Part shown: in pieces, positions 10,561 through 21,810 of the stretch | How positions within the stretch are numbered: the first letter of the stretch is position 1 | How the letters are laid out: every line of letters begins with the position of its first letter | Origin: Polyodon spathula | Taxonomy: Eukaryota; Chordata; Actinopteri; Acipenseriformes; Polyodontidae | Assembly: GCF_017654505.1 (NCBI RefSeq) | Contig: NC_054536.1 | Span: 11,023,794-11,087,793 of the forward strand | Length of the DNA stretch: 64,000 nt | Direction: 5' to 3' | Notes under the pieces: generated by a model | Told to the model about the DNA's origin: nothing | Databases searched by the model: none | The model's input: the letters and a program-made list of their open reading frames with translations, nothing else | Translations under genes and position numbers: made by a program

Positions 10561-10857
10561 AGCAATGCGGTTATGAATCTGTCGAGGTGGCGAACATAAT
10601 CCTTTCATAATACTTATTCTGCATATCACAAACCCGGTTTTGTGCTTGGCGCATACCTTCAAATATACCAGGATCACACATATTGTCGGCCACTCCCCCC
10701 ATATTATGCAATGCATACATTTTATTTCTGCACAGCACAGAATGGATTGTGATGGGCAAAAGGACTTTTCGAATAAGGCAACTTGGCATAAATTTTGCAC
10801 AATGGCCATTTGCGACGCACATACACCTCTGCGCAAACCTTTCGAAGATCGGGCCCC

Positions 10858-13800
10858 AGCATTATAAAATGTTATGAAGTTAATACCTTGTGTACGGGGT
10901 GTCTCTTATTTATTAAGAGATGTAGTCTTGTGCAGTTTGGGGATGAGAACAGGACAGGTGACTGGTTCTGGCTGTTGATGATTTTTCTTTTAATAAGAGA
11001 CAACCAACAGAAATATTGCAGGAAGCTAGGGAAATTAAAATGTTTTGTTTGAAACCCTACAGCCTGTTCAGCAACGGGGTAAGGGAAATTTCAAATGCAT
11101 GTACAAATACTACGTTTTAGTTATTTTTAATCTAACCTTAGAACTAGCTCGAGATTTACCTTTTAAATAATAACATACCACGTACCAACATTAACAACAC
11201 CTCAGACAAAGATAATTGATTTGATTCAGTGATACAATTAAACAACTGCATACACTTATAGATTTTGTCTTTTGATACTTTAAAAGTGGCTATTAGTAAT
11301 GCAGTGCCATAATTAAAATACAATCCTAGGTGTATCCTGTGGGAAAATATACACATAATAGACAACAATATTTACAATTATATCATGTGGCTGTGTAGTA
11401 ATTGAATCCATAATATTTATTTTGAGTTGATTACAACATCATTAAATACATGTTAGTTTTATCAATTTTTCCCACTTTGCTCTTCTTGCATAAATTGCTA
11501 AAAAGTGAATTACGTTGGACCCAAAGTATTTTGCTGATCTGGTGTAAAATACAGTTGTACATCTTACAGTTCTTTTAGGTTAAGCAGAGAAATCACAAGG
11601 TCACAGATGACATAAAATGGGATGGCAAGGCATTTGCAGTTGGGAATTGAACAGAAATGAGAAATGCAAACCTTTTTTTTCTTCTTCGTATTCCTCCGTC
11701 ATTGAGCGAGCTCATCCTATTATTTTATCTTTTGGTCACAGTGGTATACTAGCTTTGACGTTGAAAGCAACAATTCCTTTAAATGTAGTGACATGCATAA
11801 ACCTGAAACAACAGCAGCATATCACCCATACCAACAATGACATCATTTGTCTTATTTAGGCTCTTTTAAATTCAGAAGAATGAAGGCATATAATCATACA
11901 GAAGAAGCAGAAAACTGAGACTATGGCAATAAAAATAAATAAATAACTAAACAAATAAAAAACAGGTGGTAGTTTGTAAGAAACCTCAATATCATGCAAA
12001 ACATTTAAGGAAAGTATTTATACTATGACAGATTTATATTTTACAATAGAGAAAAAAAAAATAATGGTTCATCTAAAAGACTGTGATTGTTTACAGACAA
12101 GTCTACTGACAGTCCTATTGTGAATACATAAGACAGAAAAGGTGTCAAAAGAGATCACTCCAAACAAATCTGGTACAGAATGTTTTTAGATATGATAATT
12201 GTAATCACCATAATCTGAAACAGGAAAGGGAGTATCAGATATTAACTTTAGTCTGCTAGCGAGGGACTAAGCCTTCTGTTTCCTATAATGAAACGGCAAT
12301 TTATTTGTTACATTAATTTATCAACGTTGATTAAAAGGTAAGATGTTCATTAATCCACATACCTAAAATACATGAAAAAAGCTAAACAATAACAGAAGAA
12401 AATTATACTTTAAACCCAGAGATTCATTTAGCAACCAGACTATAGAATTGTACTGCTGGTTACGTAAAAGGATTTGCTTTCTTTTAAGACCTTGTCTGTT
12501 AAAACACAACATGAATTCACAGCACTGCCCAGTCCACTCCTTCACAAAAAATATGTTGCATGTTTATGTTGTGAAATGCTTGTGACATATACTTGATCTC
12601 TATTCCAAACCAGTCTTTTAAATGTAAATAGCCTGTCTTTTTGCAAAGGTGCACCAACACTTGGAATTTGGAAGAGCCTTGATTATAAATACAACAGGTA
12701 CATAGAGTCTTGATTTGATGCAACATCCCTCTTAATTTAAACAGCCAAAGTACAGTAAAAATAACATATTTACCTATAAGTGCCTTGCTATAGGGATAAC
12801 ACTGTAGAAGAATATCCATCCATTACTGTAAACAATTCTTAGCCCATGACCTTGGTCAAATGGGAAATTAAGGGATATTTCTTAGTCAATAATGTCATGC
12901 AGTATCTCGCATTTTAGTGGCTATTTCCTTAAGTGTTTACGGTCAAACACTAATAAAAGATAACCAAGATTGTATGACTTCTTTGGTTGTCATTTCGACA
13001 TATCCTTGAACTCATTTCAAATGATAGACAACATCAATGGTGTTTTGAAGTGTTGCTACATTATTAGAAACACTGAACACATAGAAAAATGACTGTTCAT
13101 TTCAACATATCAGGCAAATTAGCCTTTTGAGTAATGCTGGCATGCTGAAATGATCAGAACCAAATGGAATAACTGAAAACCAACATGTAAACAAACCAGT
13201 CAGCTTCATTAATGCTAATACTATAGTTACTGCAATGAATAAAAAAATGCAGAGACCTAAAACAGAAGCAAAACTATATTTTCATTACTGGCAATGACTA
13301 GGTAAATAAACTAAAAACATCAAGGGCATCTAATGCAAATAACCTCATGTTTTGCAAGATGTTTAAGTAAAATGTCACCAATGTCATCTTGTTTTAGCCA
13401 CTACCTCAACCTGGTACAGTCTTCACCTATAGGAAAAAACAATTCAAGAGATATGCCCACAACCATCTTACAACAGCCCCATCATTTATAACGAAATTCC
13501 CCTCCTAACAAAGCCTTCATAAGATATAAGCAAAAACTTGCCACAAAAGGAAATACTGTTTTTATTTATTTGGAAGCAGGTATGACATTAGAAAATAAGA
13601 AAATAAATGTAATTCTTTCTTATAAGAAAAAACCGTCTTGAAATACCAACCTTTTTTTTTTAATAAGAAAAGAAATTTTGGCAGTGTGGGATTCTGGTCA
13701 CTTATAGAATGACTGCGGTTGGAAGTTGTTTTGGTCGGATATCTGCAAATATAGCACAAAGGTTTAATTATTTGTATTACTAAGATTATTTCATCATTTG

Positions 13801-14499
13801 TTACCAAGCCATACCATAGACTCTGAATTGACTTTGAATACTGTGTGACCTGCGAAGCAGACAACATCAGCCACTAAGACATGCTGCATTTTTAAAATAT
13901 GCAGTAGGAAACCATTCAGAATATGTTTCAGATGTCTTTTTCATCAAAGATTCAGTGTTACATTAATCATTTTTGGAAGCAGAAGTAATATATTATAGCC
14001 AAAGAAAAGAGAAAGAGTGAGACTGATGTTGATACTGTTGGAAGAAAACTCCAGGACTTCTGTCTATCAAAGATGTTTACTCCAGGGTGCAATGTGCACC
14101 ATTTGTTGTGTGAATGGAAATCACTTCAGTTTGGGCTGAAATAACAAGTGCACTACAGAGTTCCTAAACAAACCTTTGGGATTGTTTCTCCGCTGCTTTT
14201 TTTCTCTTAAAAAATTGGCCATGATAGTGGCCTCTGATCTTCAGTGTCCTAAAGACAGCATTTGATTTGTGGCACACTATATTGTCCTAATGTATTCTTT
14301 TAAACGACCAGAGCAGTGGACTTGAATCTCAAAGATGTCATCAGCTTTTGTTTCCAAGGTGAGCAACCTGACCAATATACACAGAAGCACTAAAAAGTCT
14401 GTGTATTCCTTGGCCTATTGATTCTAAGGCCAGTACATTGTAAAAATACTGGTACTAAATCAACACGAGGCTACCCTGCTTGCCCACATTTCATACTGC

Positions 14500-14500
<1 letters not shown>
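10858..14500. other. Spacer, AT-rich
   Basis: Mostly unique-looking AT-rich DNA. No domain was recognised in any frame longer than 60 codons, and no terminal repeats or LTR ends were found. Confidence 0.5.

Positions 14501-14554
<54 letters not shown>
14501..14554. repeat. (TAA)n microsatellite
   Basis: About 18 perfect TAA units. Confidence 0.95.
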
Positions 14555-14557
<3 letters not shown>

Positions 14558-15784
14558 CCTGAATCAGAATTCTGCTGGGACAGTGCAAGGCTCTCACCAG
14601 TAAAATGTTGCTGTTTAGAAAAAATCCTAATGTATAATTAATGATGATGGAATCCATTATCTTAAATATCCTTTAAAAACAATCCCAGGGACTGACATTA
14701 GACTAATGCAATGGCTTCATCTTAATAGTAACCTCTAGCTAGACATTCTGCAGCTTTTAAGGATCCTAGAATATATTTTGTAAAGTCGGGGGGTACATTT
14801 AGTGCTTAGTTGAAGACCTACTTGTTAAAAGTGTATAAATAAAAAAAAAGGAAAAATCTTCATGTGTGATCTGGACGACAGCAATGAAAGATGGATAATA
14901 AAAATAATTGTCTTCTGTCTTGCACCAATAATGGATCAAAATAAACATGGTCTACTCATTTTCCCAGAAACAAGTTCCTTTACTTTTACCTAGTTTGTTT
15001 TCCAGTTTAACACACCTAACCCTGCTGCCAATAAGAGCACAGTTAAGTGACCTTGCTGTATGTTAGCTATGGATACAATGTGTGCGTCCTCTATAAGGGC
15101 CCCCTTAAGGATATCTTACTCCTTTCCTTCACACTGTGTCAAGGTCTTTGTTGACAGGCTAGAACTGAAGCACCTCAGAGATTACGGTTTGTTCCAGATG
15201 AGCTGTTATTGTCACTTCACAATTTCTGTCTCTCCCCCATTCAAAAACCCATACTAAAGTTGTGTTTTATATTACATGCTTCCATACCGGATCTGTGGGA
15301 AAAATAACTGTTTGGTTCAGAATGTGCTGAAATACCAGTGCATCAAAGAAAGGACTATATCTGCTACTTGGTTCCCAGGAGAACACAAGCTTTTCTTATA
15401 CACTGACTAGCGAATATTAGTGTTGTCTTGAATTTGTCCAGTAAGTTAAAATAGTAACTTAAGGGTATGTTAATCATTTATTAGCTTGATTGCTTATCCT
15501 TTTTCTATTCCTTATATACTGCTAGCACTCTCAATATATAGGCCTTAGGTGAGATGTGTTAAATAAAATGAAGAATGTAAAATAATTGTCACAAATGCTG
15601 AATCCTTTACTTTAAACAAAGTCTAGTTCATTAAAGATTCATTAAAATTAATTACAAAAGAATATAACAAGTTTTGACTGTAGAATTTATGTTTTGTCTA
15701 GTTTTGTTTGTTGATGATTTCACTCACTTGGTCACATTTAGATGTGGGGAATCCAGTGTTGTAATAGTTTGGGGGTTAGCCTAG

Positions 15785-15785
<1 letters not shown>
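14555..15785. other. Spacer
   Basis: No gene, element end or simple repeat of note. Confidence 0.5.

Positions 15786-15868
<83 letters not shown>
15786..15868. repeat. (TA)n microsatellite
   Basis: About 41 TA units, placed directly outside the A/T-rich tail end of the repeat at 15,869. Confidence 0.95.
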
Positions 15869-15871
<3 letters not shown>

Positions 15872-16235
15872 TTTCACACCATTTTATTTTATTTTCTCTC
15901 AATTTGGCATATCCAATTATTTTTAGGCTCAGCTCACCGCTATCACCCCTGCGCTGACTTGGGAGAGGTGAAGATGAACACACACTGTCCTCCGAAGCGT
16001 GTGCCATCAGCCGACCACATTTTTTCACACTGCAGACTTGCCGTGCAGCTACCTAAGAGTTACAGCTTCAGAAGACAACGCAGCTCTGGCCAGCTTACAG
16101 GCAAGCCCGCAGGCACCCAGACAGACTACAGGGGTCATTGGTGCGTGGTGAGCAGAGGACACCCTGGCCGACCTAACCCACCCTCCTCCAGGCGGTGCTC
16201 GGCCAACTGTACGCCGCCTCCTGGGAGCTCCCATA
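15869..16235 (-). repeat. GC-rich interspersed repeat, copy 1 (SINE-like)
   Basis: Shares long blocks in the same order with 35,930-36,255 and 55,130-55,440. These include TTTTTAGGCTCAGCTCACCG, TGTCCTCCGAAGCGTGTGCC, GACAACGCAGCTCTGG and CAGCTTACAGGCAAGCC. The T-rich left side reads as an A-rich tail on the minus strand, so the element is taken to run leftwards. Length (~330 bp), moderately GC-rich body and A-rich tail fit a SINE or a short LINE end. I see no coding frame shared by the copies. Confidence 0.75.
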
Positions 16236-16720
16236 TACAGTCAGCAATAGAATAGTCTTCTATAGGATGCATCCTGCACTCCACTCGGAGTGCCTTTACC
16301 AGATGTGCCATTCGGGAGCTCCTCCTAGTTATAATCATCTGATGAAGGTTGGTTAACAACAAAAACACCAGAGGCAATTTAACTTCATCCTGGAGCAGTA
16401 TGGACGTGTATTAGTTGTTTCCAGTAACACAGGAGAAAGTCCCTTATCCATGCTCCCTTCTAGTCATTCCTCAAGGATCTGTTAAGATTATGTAAATGTA
16501 TGTATCCATAACAAATTAGTAAAACGCCTATTCATTACTTGTAATAAATTGAATATCTCATCTCCCAGTCACAATTGGGAAGTGGTGACTGTCAATATAA
16601 AGTCTAGGGATACAGAGCCATGTGGAAATTAGGACTGGGGACGAGTCACAGAGGCATTGCACAATAAAGAAGCAGAATTTGAAGGATTTAAACAGTGACA
16701 GATGTATTGAGAACATCTCC
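16236..16720. other. Spacer
   Basis: No recognisable feature. Confidence 0.5.
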
Positions 16721-17200
16721 CTGTGGTAGGCTGGCTGGGTAGTGTGATGTCACAGACCTGGAAGAAGACAGGCACAGACAGCTCTTGCACGTTTATTATA
16801 AATAAACTAAATAAAAGGTTTGAACAAAAAAAAAAAAAAAAAAACACTTTTGTAAAGCAAAATGGGACGTTGGCCAAAATAGTAAATAGACAAAACTAAA
16901 CACTAACTAAAAAAAGTATCGTGCTCGCTATCAATGACCTAATTTACCCCTCAACCACATGTGGCACAGGTTTTATTCTACGCTTGGTCAACAGCCATTT
17001 TATCAACAAGCACTCGCTGTTGACCACACATTCTCACGATTTTATCTGGATAGGGAATTCCAACCCCATCCAGGCTGTAAACAATAATAATACAACAGCA
17101 TGTTTTTACACACAACACAGTACATTTAAATAATACCACAAATACAAAAATAACACAAAACATAATATGCACAGGGGCCAGGAGTATCCTGTCAAACTCC
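16721..17200 (-). mobile_element. LTR-like fragment
   Basis: Begins TGTGGTAGGCTGGCTGGG and contains TTTATTATAAATAAACTAAA. Both parallel the start and the reversed poly(A)-signal block of the solo LTR at 20,067-20,482 (TGTGGCAGGCTGG, TTTTATTATAAATAAACAC). The right boundary is not defined and I see no target duplication. Minus orientation is inferred from the reversed AATAAA-like block. Confidence 0.4.
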
Positions 17201-18337
17201 CCATTATCTATTTGTTGTATTTAGTGATGCTAATCAGGGAGCGCACCAAAGAGATAAATACATAGTAAGATTATCAAAACTCTGAATTCCCAATTAACAA
17301 TAGCATTATTTTCAAAAAGGAAAAACACACCCAATAAAGTCACCAACAATAAATAAAAAAATAACAATTAACACATACAAAAACAAAAGTGTGAAAATCT
17401 TTACTGGTAGTATACCAGTAGTCACCCATTAGGGTTATGTTGAAAAATATATTGGTTGTGATACATACAGCACGATAGCAATGGTAAAGGAATGTATTTC
17501 TTGGAAACACTGCAGGGTATTCTATAACCCTTAAGTTACTAAATTATACCAGATGAAGGCTAAAGTGACAAGAAACACTCTAATATCAGCCCCCACATAA
17601 ATTCAATTTCCAGTACAAAAGCCATTACCTGTCCCTGGCTTCTGGATTGTGGATGCAATGCTTGACCTTACAAGTGGTTAGATTTAGAGAAACCTTCAGG
17701 CTTGTTGCTAGGCTACTGTATGCATCTGTAGCCAGCCAAGCCAAGTCAGGAAACAAAGTTCTATCAGGAACTGTAAAAGTATGCTTGCAAGAGTACCATT
17801 TTGTTGATAAATGTGATGCAAGAGTAATAATTCATGACTGTCACAACAGAAGCAACCAACATACAGTACAATGTTGTCAAAAAAGGGATTGCATATTTAC
17901 TGATCCACTGAGAGAGCGGGGCCTATGATACAACTGCCCTAACATGTGGGAGAGACCTCATTATCATTTTAACCTAAGCTATTTTCTCAAAACTGGTCTT
18001 ATCAAAGAGCAAACGCTATCGCAGATTAGCTACTGAAAATATAATAAAAAAATTAAAAAAAAAAAAAAAATAAAAAAAACAGCTGGTAAGGGATAGAACT
18101 AAGGAGACAACGTAAAGAAAATGTACATGAGTTAAAACAGTTTATCATAACATTTTACTGCAATATCGATAATATTTCAGATACCACACACAAGTGTGCT
18201 TCACAGATTTACAGTACAGTCTGTTTTATACTATTCAGAATGACAGATTTCAGTTTTTAGATACTTACATTGTGAACGTTATGTACAAGAAAATACAGCA
18301 AAAATATTAAATACATATGCATATGCATATATGTTAT
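17201..18337. other. Spacer
   Basis: AT-rich, with an impure A-run around 18,045-18,080. The last five bases (GTTAT, 18,333-18,337) are the target duplication of the LTR retrotransposon that follows. Confidence 0.55.
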
Positions 18338-19036
18338 TGTGGAAGGGTGGTGGGTAATTCACTGACAAGGGAGACAGAAAAGGTGTACTTGAAACACCAC
18401 ACAGGTGCCCAGTTTTATTTTGAAGTAGTAATTCCTTTTTACCCCCAGAGGGCACTGTTGTCCATTGCCTGTCTATCAACGATGATAGACAGCAACACAG
18501 GAGGCTGGTAAAGAAATTGAATGCAGGTGCACTCACAGGTGCTCAAAATAATAATGAAAACTGAAGGCGAAAGGAAAAAGAAAAAAAAAAACAGTAATAA
18601 AACTACAAATAAAAGGTGCCGAACTTGGTAGTGTTATCCCAGTCATCGCTACCCACACGACCCTGATCACCAACCTACACTAGCGGCTCCCTCAGCCTGC
18701 TATAAACAATATTTCGGGGGTCTGCCCAAGGGTTCCCTGCTGTCACTATCTTTCTTTTGTTTTTTTCGATTTCTTTCTCCCGTTACTTTTCTCCTGGCTG
18801 GTTCTCAGCAACTCAGCGCATCTAAAAGGGCAGAGCTGAGGAAACAGAAGAGCGTTATCTTACAGGGCTAACAATCTCCCGAAGACCCGCCTCCCAGCCA
18901 TTCAGAGAGAGGGAAAGTCCACACACCCCCTTTCCCACTTGTCACGACTCACAAGCGGTTATTGGACGACTGCTGCCCTCTTCCTGCAGCACTATGAACA
19001 CGCCAGCAGAGTCAGCACAGATCTCCCCCTGCTACA
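18338..19036 (-). repeat. 3' LTR of the Gmr1-like element
   Basis: Starts TGTGGAAGGGTGGTGGGTAA and ends CCCCCTGCTACA on the plus strand. It matches 21,811-22,505 and 53,439-54,151 over nearly its whole length. Compared with the 5' LTR it keeps a CAGAGGGCACTG block but lacks a block around GGTCCTGGACCAGTG. The reversed AATAAA-like block (CAGTTTTATTTTG) and the TATA position in the solo copy show it is transcribed on the minus strand. Confidence 0.92.
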
Positions 19037-19056
19037 TATGCTCCCCCTCAGAATGA
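19037..19056 (-). promoter_or_regulatory. Polypurine tract
   Basis: On the minus strand, CTGAGGGGGAGCATA lies directly before the 3' LTR. A purine-rich stretch here is where plus-strand DNA synthesis is primed in LTR elements. The sequence is impure, so the exact extent is uncertain. Confidence 0.6.
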
Positions 19057-19079
19057 CACAACCGGTTCATTCGAAAATC

Positions 19080-19737
19080 CTACACCCCCATGCCTTCCCG
19101 AGAGAAAAAGTCTGCGTTTTGATGCAGCTTTCCTGCTCGGTGGACTGCCCTGAAGGCATAGCTATCTTTCATTCGGTGAAGCCATGCTAAGGGGGCATGA
19201 TCTGTAACTATGGAGAAGTGTCGCCCCAGGAGGTAGTACCGGAGTGACTCGACTGCCCATTTTACAGAGAGACACTCCTTCTCGATGGTGCTATAATTTT
19301 TATCACGAGGAAGGAGCTTCTTGCTGATGTACAGGACTGGGTGCTCGCTTCCTCGAATCTCCTGAGACAACATTGCTCCGAGACTCTCTGACGCATCCGT
19401 CTGCAGGAAAAATCCGGGCTGCATAGTACTGGCTTGCTACACAGCCTCCGCTTCAAGGCGTTGAAGGCCCTCTGGCACATCTCTGTCCACTGAACCATAT
19501 TTGGGGCAGCCTTCCGGGTGAGGTTTGTCAAGGGAGCAGCAAGTGTAGCGAAGCTCGGGATGAACTTACTATAATAGCCCGCTAGTCCAAAGAAAGAGTT
19601 CACCTGGGTTTAGATTGTAGGAACCGACCAGTCAGCCAAGGCTTTCACCTTAGCAACCAGTGGTCTGATCTGGCCCCCCCCCCCACTCGATACCCCAAAT
19701 ACTCAGACTCACTTTTCCCAATGATGGGGCCGCAAGA
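19080..19737 (-). pseudogene. RT connection and RNase H domain, end of pol
   Basis: Read leftwards: SEYLGYRVG and GQIRPLV of the RT thumb side, then FFGLAGYYSKFIP and LTNLTRKAAP, the connection. RNase H follows with [32 protein letters not shown] and TDHAPLAWL, and the frame ends near [15 protein letters not shown]. The four acidic residues expected of RNase H (in TDAS, EKEC, TDHA and NAD) are all present. About 15 residues before the last block appear deleted. The frame has a stop near 19,613 and a shift near 19,424. The frame ends ~45 bp from the 3' LTR, so nothing such as integrase follows RNase H. Confidence 0.85.
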
Positions 19738-20066
19738 TGCAATCCATCATCCGCTAGAAAGTGGACGGTGCTCTGTGCAACCCAAAGGACATTTGTCCTA
19801 ACCCGAAGGGAGTCGAAAATACTGTCCTCTCTCTAGATTCCGGGGTCAGGGATATCTGCCAGTACTCCTTTATTAAATCCAGTGTCATCATAAAATGAGC
19901 TGTGCCTTGACGCTCCATCAACTCATCTACCCGGGGCATTGGATAAGCATAAAACTTCGATTTCTCATTGGTTCAAGTCAATGCAAAATTCAGTTGACCC
20001 GTCTGGCTTATTGACTAAAACCACTGGGCTGTTCCAGTCACTTTGGGACTGTTCTATTACCCGCAG
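19738..20066 (-). pseudogene. Reverse transcriptase, palm N-half, YxDD lost
   Basis: After the nested LTR the frame resumes with VIEQSQSDWNSPVVLVNKPD, then PMPRVDEL, TLDLIKEYWQ with the first catalytic Asp, and AFSTP/FGLH-type blocks. These are hallmarks of Ty3/gypsy RT (fingers to palm). Right after LRPHH at about 19,735 the DNA jumps to the thumb-side block SEYLGY, so the region with the catalytic YxDD and ~40 flanking residues is gone. Frameshifts lie near 19,950 and 19,800. Confidence 0.85.
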
Positions 20067-20482
20067 TGTGGCAGGCTGGTGAGTGGATAGAGGCCCAGAG
20101 ACAGACTGCAGTTCAAACAAATATACTTTTATTATAAATAAACACAAAATAAACGTGCACAAGGGCAAAATAAAGGGATTTAAACACAAATAAAGCAATA
20201 CAAAAACAAAACTTGCAAAATTAAGGTTTCCAGGCTGGGCAATGCCTTCACTGGATTCACAAATACAAAAAACCACAAACACCAACCTACTTCCTCAGCT
20301 CCCTCCTCTCAAATGAGAAGCAGAGGCCTCCTTTTATGTCAGGTGGCTGGGCGCTGATTGATCGTTAATTAACCTAATCAACTAATCAACCCCAGCCACC
20401 GGAATATAATAAACCCAGGCAGGTAGGGGAAATTAACCCCATCCCTGCCAATTTAAAAAGGGCAGAGCTTTGCTCTGCCACA
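20067..20482 (-). mobile_element. Solo LTR nested in the RT gene
   Basis: 416-bp insert, TGTGGCAGGCTGG...GCTCTGCCACA, with TG...CA ends. It is flanked by CGCAG (20,062-20,066) and CACAG (20,483-20,487), a 5-bp target duplication with one G-to-A change at a CpG. Removing it rejoins the RT reading frame across MLRL/VIEQS. On the minus strand it shows a TATA-like CATAAAAGGAGG and shares blocks (GGCAGGGATG, TTAATT runs before TATA) with the LTRs at 44,670 and 46,145. It is a different family from the host element and must be younger than it. Confidence 0.88.
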
Positions 20483-20640
20483 CACAGTCTAAGCATTTCA
20501 TCAATTTCCGTTTTTATTACGCTCAAATACACTCTTTTACGCTCAGGTATACGATAGGGCCTCTGGCGAACTGGCGCCCTCGGCTCAATATTAACGTGAT
20601 GATGGGCTACTCGAGTCTGCCCTGGGATGGGAGAGAACAT
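20483..20640 (-). pseudogene. Reverse transcriptase, N-terminal part
   Basis: Frame reads HHHVNIEPRAPVRQRPYRIP and EIDEMLRL, the block that opens Ty3/gypsy RT domains. It lies between the integrase C-terminus to its right and the nested LTR to its left. Upstream residues (TPAQKCQAYG... region, 20,640-20,710) link it to the integrase part, so integrase and RT were one polyprotein in that order. Confidence 0.85.
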
Positions 20641-20712
20641 GTCAGCAAATACTGCTACCAGACCGTAAGCCTGACATTTCTGAGCTGGTGTCAGATTCTC
20701 TGCAGTCTGTAC

Positions 20713-21536
20713 CTATCCTTTTCTTGCCAACACAGAAAGATCAGGTCCCAGGTCTGGGATGTCATCTGCATACGCCACTAGCAACGTCTTCGGTTGCAAC
20801 CAAGGCTTTAAGAGGTTTATATGGTAAACGTGTTTCTCTCTCCATCGCTCCAGCTGGAAGATCTCATAGTCCATCTTCCCAACCTGGTGTGTAACCTCAA
20901 AGGGTCCTTGCCATTTAACCAAGAGTTTTGACTCGGAACTGGGTAATAATAGTACATTATCCGCAACATTATGTGCGCAACCGGGCTCCTCGGTTGTACT
21001 GTGTCTCCTGTCTGTGCTGAGCCTGCTGAAAATTGTCATGCACCCATTTCCCAACAGACATAAGACGTTTGCGCAGGTCCAACACATACTGGACGGTATT
21101 GGTTGAATTGTCCTGCTGTTCCTCCCACATCTCTCTGACCAGATCGAGCACGTCCCAGGGTCTCCACCTATACAACAGCTCGAATGGTGAAAACCCCGTG
21201 GAAGCCTGTGTATCCTGCCATGCTCCTTTCCAGTTGCCCAACTATGTCCATCCCAATACGTTCAAACGGAGCTTCCACTAGGGGCAAAGGTACCAGTGGG
21301 GCCCGTAGGACGGCTCTAGGGCTGGCCTTCTGACATTCCCCCACAACGCTCACAAAACCGCTTGACGTCAACATCCAGCCCCAGGCAGAAGAACCGTGAC
21401 ACAAGCCTTGCTTTAGTTTTATCCCTTCCCAAATGAACAGGGGAATAGCGTGAACCAGCTGCAACAAATTCTCCTTAAAGGGCTGAGGAATGAACAACTG
21501 ATGACACACTTCCCATCTGGGGTAATTTATCAACAC
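20713..21536 (-). pseudogene. Integrase, internally deleted
   Basis: Integrase inserts element DNA into the chromosome. Reading leftwards: LINYPRWEVCHQLFIPQPF and a His/Cys-rich segment, the decayed zinc-binding HHCC region (GECQKASPRA at ~21,320). APFERIGMDIVGQLE with the first catalytic Asp follows. After GYTGFHGV a deletion removes most of the core, including the second Asp and the Glu. The trace resumes at TGFSPFELLYRWRP, RGARLRT, LLPSSESKLLVKWQGPFEV and HINLLKPWL, a chromodomain-like gypsy C-terminus. Several frame changes are present (near 21,240, 21,170 and 20,970). Confidence 0.88.
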
Positions 21537-21539
21537 CCG

Positions 21540-21760
21540 GCCGAGGTCGCCATAGCCTCAAACACCTCTAAATAGGCTTCAGGTCTATTCTCGGCAGTTA
21601 TTTTAGTTGGCCTTTGCAACTAGAGGTCTGGAGCTGCGGGTCTCTAGCAGTCCCCTGCACCGCAGAAGTGAGAGTCTGGCGCAAGACGTCCATCATGGCT
21701 GAGAACTGTGTGGCATCCACGGTTTCTTTTTAGTGGTGAAGTATTTGTACTCCTTCTGTG
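21540..21760 (-). pseudogene. gag remnant
   Basis: On the minus strand a frame reads AENRPEAYLEVFEAMA at about 21,550-21,600. The block PEAYLEVFE is typical of the gag of this class of gypsy element. A weaker block with FSAMMDVLRQTL lies upstream, between it and the primer-binding site. Gag is normally several hundred residues, so most of gag, the zinc knuckle and protease have been deleted, putting gag directly against integrase. Confidence 0.6.
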
Positions 21761-21789
21761 GGTGCATTGCTTTTATGGGCAGTACCAGT

Positions 21790-21809
21790 GAATCCCACGC
21801 TAACACCAC
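21790..21809 (-). promoter_or_regulatory. Primer-binding site
   Basis: On the minus strand, two bases after the 5' LTR end, comes TGGTGTTAGCGTGGGATTC. This is the pattern of a tRNA 3'-end complement (TGG plus acceptor and T-arm). The GTGGGATTC part and spacing resemble the complement of a leucine tRNA. The exact tRNA is a guess. Confidence 0.55.
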
Positions 21810-21810
21810 A

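Larger units (their letters stand above)
7377..10857 (-). mobile_element. Possible PIF/Harbinger remnant with later insertions
   Basis: The left end at 7,377 begins GGGGCCTGTTCTTTGATCTT. Read from the other strand, the right end at 10,857 begins GGGGCCCGATCTTCGAAAGG. Both run into a GCGC-containing block. Similar G-rich ends are usual for fish PIF/Harbinger elements. A Harbinger transposase motif lies inside near the right end in the expected minus orientation (10,426-10,467). A TA microsatellite, a Tc1 3' end and an L2-like 3' end occupy much of the interior. I do not see a 3-bp target duplication, so the two ends could belong to separate copies. Confidence 0.4.

Noticed and set aside
14501..14554. 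CRISPR-like array
   Set aside because: Regular repeats here and elsewhere are simple microsatellites without spacers. The genome is eukaryotic.
14418..14603. Asn-rich open frame (and Ile-rich frames at 28,413 and 14,460)
   Set aside because: TAA/ATT microsatellite translated; not a gene.
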